Shown in pieces: positions 55,101 to 64,000 of a DNA stretch of 64,000 bases. Position 1 is the stretch's first letter. Each line of letters opens with the position of its first letter. The stretch lies in contig NC_088916.1 of the NCBI RefSeq assembly GCF_963576675.1, forward strand, positions 22,419,501 through 22,483,500, read 5' to 3'. Source of the DNA: Euphorbia lathyris (Eukaryota; Streptophyta; Magnoliopsida; Malpighiales; Euphorbiaceae). The notes under the pieces are model-generated. The model was given only the letters and a program-made list of their open reading frames with translations, had not been told where the DNA came from and ran no database searches. A program made the translations under genes and the position numbers.

Positions 55101-56590
55101 TCTTTCTTACCAAGTTTCAACCCATGACGCATAGGCATGAATCCTTTCTTAGCCTGGTCCATGCTGAATCTTCTAAGAACTTTGTCTATGTACGTTGCCT
55201 GACTCAAGCATAGAAGTCTGTTGGATCTATCTCTGTAGATCCTGATCCCTAAGATCGTCTTGGCTTCTCCTAAATCTTTCATTGCGAAGCATTTACTCAA
55301 CCGCTGCTTCACGCCTTACAGTGTTGGTATATCGCCTCCAATGAGTAGTATGTCATCGACATACAATATTAGGAAAGTGGATATGCTCCCACTGAATTTC
55401 ATATACACACAGGGTTCATCAGGATTCTGCACGAAACCATATTCATTTATGGCTTCATTGAATCTCTGATTCCAAGACCTAGATGCTTGCTTCAATCCAT
55501 AAATGGATCTTTGAAGCTTACATACTCGGTTAGGATACTTCGGATCGATAAAACCCTCTGGTTGTGTCATGTAGACATCCTCCAGTAACTTCCCGTTCAG
55601 GAAAGCGGTTTTAACATCCATCTGCCATATCTCATAGTTATACCATGCAGCTATGGCCAGTACTATCCTAATGGATTTGAATATAGAAACTGGTGAAAAG
55701 GTTTCATCATAGACAATTCCTTGGATTTGTCTATAAACTTTTGCCACCAGTCGCCCCTTGAAGGTGTTATCGGCTTTTAATTTGAAACACCACTTGCAGC
55801 CAATCGTTTTAACACCCGGAGGTGGATCCACCAAGTTCCACACTTGGTTATCACGCATAGACTGCATTTCAGCCTCCATAGCTTTACGCCATTGATCTGA
55901 TTGTGGGCTTTCAATAGCCTCTTGATAAGTCTTGGGCTCATCCTGGTCATCGACCATTATGTCCCCATCATCAGTCACGACAAAGCCGTACCTTTCGGGT
56001 TGATGAAGTGTCCTATCAGACCTTCTAGGTTCCTGTGTAACTGGTTCAGCCTCCTCAATTTCTTGAGGACCTAAATCAGTTACCTGAGCATCCTCAGCAT
56101 CTGTTGTAGGAGTCGGTGAGTCTTGAATCTCAGTGAGATCAATATTGCTCCCACTGTCTACTTTGGAAAGGAATTCCTTTTCCAAAAGGACCGCAAACCT
56201 AGCCACAAATGTTTTATTCTCGGCTGGGTTGTAGAAGTAATAACCCTTAGTTTCCTTAGGGTAACCCACGAACTGGCATTTGATAGATTTGGACTCTAGT
56301 TTGCCACTCATCAATTTCTTGACATGTGCATCACAACCCCAAATCTTCATGAAGGAAACGTTGGGCTTTCGGCCTGTCCATAATTCATATGGTGTTCCTT
56401 TAACTGCCTTGCTCGGTGTATTGTTAATTATATGAGCAGCAGTTTCCAAAGCAAATCCCCAAAAGGAGATAGGGAGAGAAGCTTGACTCATCATTGAGCG
56501 GACCATGTCGAGCAGGGTCCTTTTCCTCCTTTCTGACACTCCATTCCAATTGGGGTGTACCAGGAGGAGTGAGTTGGGATATAATTCCAC
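55040..56590 (-). pseudogene. Integrase C-terminus and RT of the young copia element
   Basis: 56590-55316 continues integrase (NGVSERRKRTLLDMVRSMMS) and runs through RT (KTIGCKWCFKLKADNTFKGR, SIYGLKQASRSWNQRF, ILYVDDILLIG). TAA at 55316-55318 replaces a likely CAA. 55312-55040 continues (CFAMKDLGEAKTILGIRIYR). One further frame change lies near 55090. Confidence 0.9.
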
Positions 56591-57830
56591 ACTCTCTCAA
56601 GAATGAGACAAACTCTTGGCTCAAGTATTCGCCCCCTCTATCAGACCGGAGCGTTTTTACTTTCTTGCCAAGTTGATTTTCTACTTCATTTTTAAAATCT
56701 TTGAATCTCAGAAGAGTTTCAGATTTATGTTTCATCAGATACACATACCCACACCGGCTATAGTCATCTGTGAAGGTAATAAAGTACAGAAAACCGGATC
56801 TAGCACTAGTGCTCATTGGACCGCATACATCTGAGTGTATCAGTTCCAATAGCTCTGTGGCCCTTACACCAATTTTGGTGAAAGGCGCCTTTGTCATCTT
56901 CCCTCTTAAACAAGATTCACACGTGTCATAAGACTGCATGTCGAATGACCCTAGCACTCCACTAGAGTAAAGCCTAGTTATGCGTTTCTCATTTATGTGG
57001 CCAAGACGACAGTGCCAGATATATGTAGGATTTAGTTCATTAGTCTTAATCCTTTTAGCGTTTATGTTATAGATTGATTCACTACGTTTTAGATCAAGGA
57101 TATACAGACCATTTTCTAGAAATACGGTTCCATAAACAATATTGCCACGATGTATAGAAATCCTACCACGTCCAATATTAAAATTAAAACCGGAAATATC
57201 CAACATAGAAACTGAGATAATATTCCTGCGCATTGCAGGTACAAAACAACAATCTCTAAGTTCTAAAACTAAACCAGTAGGCATCTCTAAAGTGTAATCT
57301 CCGATCTCCAAGGCCTCTACACGAGCACCATTGCCGACTCGAAGATCCACTTCACCAGATCCTAACAACCTCCTATTTCTCAATCCCTGCACATTTGAAT
57401 AAATGTGAGTACCACATCCAGTGTCTAAAACCCAAGATGTAGAAATAGCCAGATTTATCTCAACAACATAAATGCCAGAACTAGAAGCTTTAGCCTTCTG
57501 CTTCTCCCTTAGCTTTGGACACGTGTTCCTCCAGTGTCCCTTCTCATTACACTCGTGACAGATATCATCTGCCAAGGCCAACCTACCTTTAGGAGCTGTC
57601 GCCTTCCTTGTCTTTGACTTGGCCTTTTGGGCGTTCGCCTTGGACTTGGACTTGGCCTTTCCCTTAGGTGTGTTCCCTTTGTTGGCTGGTAAGGTAGCAA
57701 TCAGTACAGATTCCTTCCACTCGTGTCTACAAACCTTTTGTGAGTTTATAGGACAGTCAAGGAAATCAGTCCCTGAAAGTTTTTCCTTTTCCAGGAGTGG
57801 TCTGAGTGAGTTGTTGCTTGTTGCATTCAT
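56424..57830 (-). pseudogene. Truncated gag, protease and integrase of the young copia element
   Basis: The ATG at 57830 starts MNATSNNSLRPLLEKEKLSG and then jumps within 30 codons to the gag C-terminus: a basic KAKSKSKANAQKAKSK stretch and zinc knuckle CHECNEKGHWRNTC. Most of the gag core is deleted in frame. Protease (SWVLDTGCGTHIY), pre-integrase (YIWHCRLGHINEKRI, CESCLRGKMTKAPF) and integrase (FITFTDDYSRCGYVY, LRSDRGGEYLSQEF) follow. An extra base near 56545, just after PPGTPQ, shifts the frame. Confidence 0.9.
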
Positions 57831-59509
57831 TATTTCTTTTATGTAACTTGGTGATTTTTATCTACGTGGAAAAAATACATTAGAGTTAGAATAAAGGAGC
57901 CAAAGATCAAATTAATAATCCATTTTAATTTGTTATTGGTGATATTTATTTGGCTGTCTTGACCAAGATCCACAATCCATCAATAATAGACCGAGCTAGG
58001 GCTCCGTCGTCGACCATTGACGATCTGGTAGGATAGACTATCCAATCCTCCACAAGGACTCTTGGTTTGATGGGCTTTGTGACACTTAGCCCATCTGTGC
58101 TTAGGGCCCACTCTGAGCTAATGCTACCCACGTTGAGTCCAACCACCATACACGCGTTAGCCATACCGAAGTATCCTAACCCTCGACGGCCCACTAATTA
58201 CTACAGCATACCTGCTAGGGCACGTCATACACTGTAGCACTACCTGGGAGGAAGAGGTGTGAATCTGGAAAGCACTTTTAAACGACTCAATATTTCATTA
58301 TCCGGATTAATTAAGTGATACGGCTTTAACATATAATTATCGCGAGTGATGATCTGGTGATCGTTGCTACTTATATTTCATGTTATACTAAGCAATTGTA
58401 TAATCAAAATAAATATAGAGACTCTATGGGCCTTATAATACATTCTAGTGAAACTAGATAAACTATCTAATCTTCACGGGCTTGCTTCAAGTCTCCTCGG
58501 GCTCCCACCATGGGCTTGGACCATCTGGGCTTCTTCACGATCAATTACAATTTTTTATAAATAGAACCTATTCTAAAATTACATTAATAAAAGAATGGCA
58601 CGCAGACCATATTTCCCAAAATAAATTAAATTACAAACCGACTTTAATTTAGGGCCCATAGAACTCTATAACACATTGCTGCACGGTAAGACATACAAAT
58701 ATAATGCATGATCATGGCATTCCAAAATCATCTAATAAAGTTAAGCCGAGTTACTTAGGGTAAAATCGTCAATTTTACCATATGTGACTAAGGCCCATAA
58801 AGGCCCAAACGGTTAACATCCATTTGTATGCAAAATTATAATTTCGCTCCCACTTAATTTTTAGGATCGTCACATATCTAAAATTTAGTCCTCCCAATTT
58901 AAACCGGTGTCACGGTCTATTGGGCCAATTTCACAAATTAACCATATTCAATTTTATACAAATTATCAATTCGATTAAAATTAAATATGCATGCCAATCA
59001 AAAACATTTTAATACCAATTAATTTTTATTCAAAACATGTTTAATAAATTAAACGGTATTAGGACCCAGATTTAATTAAAATTAACCGAGAAAAATTTAA
59101 AAAGATTAAATCTGTCCCAAACACCAAATTTAAAACTAAATTCGGTGATTTCGCGTTCAGGGACGGCAGTCGGGGCTGCTGTCCGTGGACAGCAGCAGTG
59201 CCGCTGTCCGCCAGACAGCAGCCGCAGGGCTGCTGTCCGCGGACAGCAGTCCCGCGATTACCGTTCCGCGAACCCGGACTATTTTTTTTCTGTTTTAAAA
59301 AAAAGGGCTGCTGTATTTTATTTAATTTATTATTTTAAAAATAATAATCTCATAACGAAACAAAAAAAATACAGACAGAAATAAAATTAGAAAACTTCCT
59401 AGAACAATTCTATATGAGGAATTAATAGGAAATTTCAAAACTTGATTTGGAAAAATAATAAAAACCAAATCTTATTAATTTTCAACCAATCAAAACGGAC
59501 TAAACCATG
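57831..59509 (-). other. Long 5' leader of the young copia element
   Basis: About 1.7 kb lies between the primer-binding site and the gag ATG. No coding support. It includes three GC-rich palindromes at 59175-59249. Confidence 0.6.
59175..59249 (-). promoter_or_regulatory. Three tandem palindromes in the leader, candidate packaging or dimerisation element
   Basis: Stem GCTGCTGTCC/GGACAGCAGC (59175-59196), stem GCTGTC/GACAGC (59203-59219), and the perfect 20-bp palindrome CTGCTGTCCGCGGACAGCAG (59230-59249). They lie about 260-345 nt downstream of the primer site in the RNA. Confidence 0.6.
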
Positions 59510-59521
59510 GCTCTGATACCA
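59510..59521 (-). promoter_or_regulatory. Primer-binding site (initiator tRNA-Met)
   Basis: TGGTATCAGAGC on the minus strand, one base from the 5' LTR. Confidence 0.93.
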
Positions 59522-59522
59522 C

Positions 59523-61221
59523 TGTTAGGGATTATAGCCAGTTAATCAACTGTAGCGCAGCGGAATTGCGGTTCAAAATTTATTTCTAATCCCTTTAGTT
59601 TGATCTTTGTCCGTTAACCATTGATTGAATAAAACTTTTGATCCGTTTAGGGATATAAACATACTCGGACTGTCTCTTCTAGAGACGGCTGAAGAATCCA
59701 CAAGGTAGTAAGATCTCCCTAGTCAGGTGCACGAACAGCTATTGAGCTAGAACCGGTGCTAGCCGAAGAACGAACAAAGAACTGGAGAGAAAAAGAACTT
59801 TTCCAAAATCCCACTATATAAATCTAAGTGGTTTCTACGAAAATCAGTTTTGATTTTCTACCTCAATTTTGGTGATGGCCGAATACATACATGTATGTAG
59901 CATATGGTGGCCGAATTTCAATAGTAGTTCAATTAGGGTTTTAGTGTTTTAATTTATATATATAGTGTATTCCTAAACCTAATTGGTTTAGGGTTAATTG
60001 GTTAATTACAAAACTAATCCAATCCTAATCTAATTACATAAATAAATACCTATAATATTTATTCTATGCAATTAATTATGATTAGATTAAATCTAATTAC
60101 CCCAATTAAACAAACAACACTAATTAATAAATTAACGTATTAGTTTAATTAATTATTCACCGAATGCAATTTCATTAATTTACAAATTAATTAATTACAT
60201 CGCGCAAACTAATTAATCAATTAAATACTCAACACGTAAGACCATTAATTAATTACCTTGATACATAGTATCAATTAATCAATTAGTTAACCACCAATTA
60301 ATTACCTTGACATTTTACTGTCACCCAATTAATTAATTCTATCTCTCCAATGTACCGTTCTATAAGTTCTAACTCAGATGTTCGATGTGCACGATCCTAT
60401 GGGACTGCCCTTAGCTAGCAGTGAGCTTATGGCTCACAGACCGTAAGTGGGTTCTAGCAAACCATTACTGTCCCTAACTAAGACAGAGTTTCAGCAGTCT
60501 AAAGATGCAGAGACCCTGTAGTTATCTCTTAACGTCTTTTACCATTTGATATCGATATTATAAACTAGAGGCATGGCGGCTGTCATCCTCTCTGATGTTT
60601 ATGATATTTCTTGATCTTAAGTAGATTAATGAATCAGATAAGTAAACTACTTATCAGGGTGTGGCCACACACTTATCAATCTCACTTATCAAGTGGCATG
60701 TGATATCATCTCACTGTTATGTGAGTGGTAATTCCATCACTTCACTATCAATACTAATGTGTTCACCTGCTCACCCAATCATACCCGTATTTGGCATCCT
60801 GTTACAGACCTGTTAGGCGTATGTCAAAGTGAACCGGATCCCACATCGATATTATAATGAAATCTGGTCTGAAGACAGTTAGAGACCTACTTAAGAAAAC
60901 TAATGACACAACCACCATGTAGTTTTCTCGAGCGGATCGATCCAGTCACATGTATACAACATGTACCCATATTCACAACTGACTTATCAAGTGCTATGGC
61001 TAGTATCAATTACTACCATATAGTCGTCGAATATACAAGTCTGTGGTCCTAATCATTCCCATGATAGAATAGACTTGGGATATGGTTTTACGATTATCAA
61101 TCAATGGATTCTCTATTCATATTATAGCACAAGATATAAATGAACTAGATTAATGCCTTTATTAATGTGACACAAATACATTTTATAAGAACCAATGCCT
61201 ATGAACTAGGGCACACCAACA
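59523..61221 (-). repeat. 5' LTR of the young copia element
   Basis: Equal in length to the left LTR, about 12 substitutions and no net indels. TATA-like box at 59954-59965 (minus strand). Confidence 0.95.
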
Positions 61222-61226
61222 GCACC

Positions 61227-63340
61227 TAAAGGTACAAATGGGAAGTGTGGACAACACACCAGTCAAGGATTCGTTTCGAAGCTCAGGGTATTGCCCACAA
61301 CCCCGAAATACGGAGGTGCTATGTATGGACTACATCCCTAGATGCGAATGACGATCGGTAAGCGAAATTCGTGTGAAATAGTCGACTCGACCCTAAGGTA
61401 CCGATCGTACAACCACGTAACTTTGGAGTATAGGTGCACGGTGCGCCGACATGCGCAACATGTCTTAACGTACGAAGGTCATGATGACAACTTACGAGAT
61501 GAGAGGCACGGATGACATAACGACGTAATTCAGAATCATATGGGCATTGTGTATAGCATGGCGACATATGTCTTGAGACACGAAAGGGAGGTGACGACGA
61601 CCCGGGAGATCCTGGTTCCATTCGAGTCCAAGGTACCGATCATAATCTTGAGATGTGTTGGCTAAAGTGTAGCGACATACATGGTATATCTTGAGGCATA
61701 AGTAGGACGTGTATGAGACATGTGATGAATGGTTAATTCGAGTCTCGGGGGAACCGATGCCGTGACAATGTTTCCTTTTTGAACTACCGATATGTTGTCG
61801 GCGATGGGGTGACACGCATAGTATGTCTCAAGTTGATCACGCGGAAAGTGAATGGAATCTGCCCCATGATGCGAAGGTTATGACAAACGAGGTATGACCA
61901 CCAAGCAGCTTGGATCCGGCAAGGATGTATATCTAACGAACAGTATTCCTAACCATGGTAGAGGGAGGCGGAGCACGTTGTGACACATGGGACACGTCTT
62001 CGGATAACTTAAGCACGGTGGCAAAGACGCATGTGATATGTTACGATGCACCGGGTATACCCTCTAACGGTATAAACATGATGATAAAGATGTGCGCGGT
62101 GTATCCCACACAAAGTATGACACGATGAAGACATAGGGAATACCTCAAGGTCTAAAGGGGCTCCTCCGGACTAATATATGAGACACATCATAACATGCGG
62201 GGTAGACCTTTTGACGGGCATGCGAGACATGGTAAAGACGCACGAGATACCTTGAGACATATGGGGTATGTCTTCCGTTAGGCACCTAGCAAGGCGAGAA
62301 CTCAAGTCATAATATACGGGGCATGGCTCTAGACTAGCGTATCCGATATGGAAAACGCATATGCGACCATATCGTGATGTACGACTTTGACAATATCCGG
62401 ACGTACGCGGTGTACGACGGCGCATCGAGTACACGTCTTGACTAGCATATAGCTGATGTGATGGAGACGCATGGGACACTTCACGATATGGAAGGTGGGA
62501 CGAGGTAAGGATGTATGGGATACGTCACGGCCCAAATGGTATGCCTTTCGTCTAACGTATATAACATGGTGAACAAGCACCTGATACGCCATGACATATG
62601 GGGCATGCAACTCATGCCCCTCGCTTGGCGCAAGGAATGAGGTGAAAATGTATAGGATGCGTTATGACACACACAGTACACCTTCTGACCGGTGTGTAAT
62701 GACATTGTAGCAACACCAGGAATGGGTCACCATATACGAGGCATAACAGCGAAAAGATGTATGGGATACGTCACGACATAACAAGTACGCTCCTTGATCG
62801 GTGTCTGAAGGATTAATGGAAGATGTATGGGGTGCGTTACGTCCTACAGGGTATGACAAAGTAAAGACGCAAGGAATATGTCACCACATGACAGGTGGGA
62901 CTCATGACGGGTGGAAACGTGATGACACGATGCAGCAAGGATATAGCGGATACGTCACCTGAGAACGGTATGCCTCTTGACAGGGTAAGGACATATTGGA
63001 GGTGTCGCAACATACAGGGTATGCCAAAACAAAGGCGTAGGGGATACGCCAGGACATAAGGGTTGTACCTTCTGACTAGTGCCTATGATACTAGGGAAAT
63101 TACGAGGTACGCTACCATACGTACAGTATGTTAAGGCGAAGACGCATAGGATACGTCACGACATAATGGACATGCCTCCTCGCTAGCATACAGACAACAC
63201 TGTGAAGACGCACGAGATGTGCCAAGGACGCATAGGATGCGTCCCAACACACAGGCACGATAAGGCAAAGACGTATGGGATACGTCACGACATAACTGGT
63301 ATGCCTCCCAATGAACACGCGACGCTGGGGTCGACTCTTT
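61227..63340. repeat. Degenerate satellite-like tract, right half
   Basis: Continuation of the tract broken by the copia insertion. Recurrent words include GGGATACGTCACGACATA (for example 62763, 63149 and 63278) and GGTATGCCTC. Spacing is irregular, about 50-130 bp. The ORFs on the minus strand follow the repeat and are not genes. Confidence 0.55.
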
Positions 63341-64000
63341 CTCACATTCCTAACAAACACGTCCTAAGTCTACAAAACCTAGAATGGCTGCACGCAGCTC
63401 GGTTAGCATGCAACACTCTATATGGTATGACTGCAATGATTTGTTAAGCATAGGATGCATTATGACTTAAATCTGACTCGACTGATGTACAAACAGATAG
63501 AAATCCAAACGAACAAATTAGTTAGCGAAAATCGTACATAACGCGTAATTAGATTGCAATAAGAAAACGTTAGATAACAATCACAATCATCACATTATCT
63601 CTCTTCCATCCTTATTCCTCCACACACTCGTTGGTCCAAGTCTCTTTCCTAGGATTTTGGTTCGGGGCTCACATTGCGGTCCGGGGGACGCGTGATGCCG
63701 TCGATTATTGCGGAAAAGTAAATCATTCATCAAACAATACAATTTGTTTTGACGTATCAGCATTCAGTGACTAAGATATCGACCAAGTTGGATTGTTCTT
63801 TTGGGATAACTCGTCTTTCGTCATTTTGCGAGACACATTAGTTCGGGTTTTGACTCCCTTTGAGCGCATCTCAGTTTTTTTAGATGTGGTACGAGTTATT
63901 CTTTCAGTCCAATCGTTCGTTATTGACAATGACTCGTTCCCTTTTATTCGCATGGGTTCGTGTCTCGATTTTTGGATTACGACGGGATCTTTTGGATCTA
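63341..64000. other. Unassigned DNA at the window end
   Basis: No repeat, ORF or element end could be recognised. A GC-richer block lies near 63660-63710. Confidence 0.4.

Larger units (their letters stand above)
52701..61226 (-). mobile_element. Young Ty1/copia element with two 1699-bp LTRs
   Basis: The element is 52706-61221, with GCACC target duplications at 52701-52705 and 61222-61226. The LTRs (52706-54404, 59523-61221) have equal length and about 12 differences (0.7 percent). PBS at 59510-59521. Coding sequence on the minus strand is gag-protease-integrase-RT-RNase H but broken in at least four places and lacking most of gag. It inserted into the satellite-like tract. Confidence 0.95.

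Noticed and set aside
57946..58194. 82-codon ORF in the young copia leader
   Set aside because: No similarity to gag or other element proteins; it lies in the non-coding leader.
62171..63447. More Tyr/Ser/His-rich ORFs in the right satellite half
   Set aside because: Same reason: repeat-driven and mutually overlapping.

Overview
This is nuclear DNA from a flowering plant, most likely a eudicot. The host gene is a multi-exon LRR-malectin receptor kinase with GT-AG introns. The mobile elements are plant families: Sirevirus-type and other Ty1/copia, Ty3/gypsy of the Tat/Ogre type, RTE and L1 LINEs, FAR1-type Mutator-like elements (MULEs) and MITEs. I see no intact host gene, rRNA, tRNA gene or CRISPR. 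The window is a nested transposon landscape around one dead receptor-kinase gene.

Layout. 1-8760: the 5' LTR and body of a Sirevirus-type copia element on the minus strand, with gag, protease, integrase, RT and RNase H, then a separate 3' accessory ORF with its own TATA box. Its far LTR lies outside the window. 9020-9491: a 5'-truncated RTE LINE with 16-bp target duplications. 9560-23351: a minus-strand LRR-malectin-kinase pseudogene. Its last exon exists a second time downstream (9560-9850). One of its introns holds a MITE that was itself split by a short-LTR copia element on the plus strand (13017-17960).

23457-36742: a 13.3-kb MULE inserted into a TA repeat. On the plus strand it carries a multi-exon gene with two different Ulp1/C48 protease-like domains, interrupted by a smaller long-TIR MULE (28568-29889). 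It also has a 421-bp tandem repeat block, a small coiled-coil gene present twice, and on the minus strand a FAR1-type transposase. Both MULE ends carry three regularly spaced copies of a GTGTGACA-like motif. 36778-41669: an L1-type LINE on the plus strand (ORF1 tail, endonuclease, RT, RNase H), broken by frameshifts.

41670-42574: a transposon-end-like stretch. 42575-about 49900: a minus-strand gypsy element of the Tat/Ogre type, with a 2864-bp LTR, a two-type minisatellite next to the LTR, a 353-bp duplication, recurrent small hairpins and a gag remnant, but no pol. About 50030-63340: a very degenerate tandem-repeat (satellite-like) tract of about 88-bp period, split by a young copia insertion (52706-61221) with two 1699-bp LTRs, a 5-bp target duplication and defective coding sequence. 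63341-64000: nothing recognised.

The best leads are the two-protease MULE with its extra coiled-coil gene and iterated terminal motifs; the gypsy element whose LTR and 3' region hold families of hairpins with covarying stems, a TATA box inside a dyad and a palindromic 22-bp array; three tandem palindromes in the leader of the young copia element; and two copia elements whose LTRs are nearly identical although their coding regions are badly broken.
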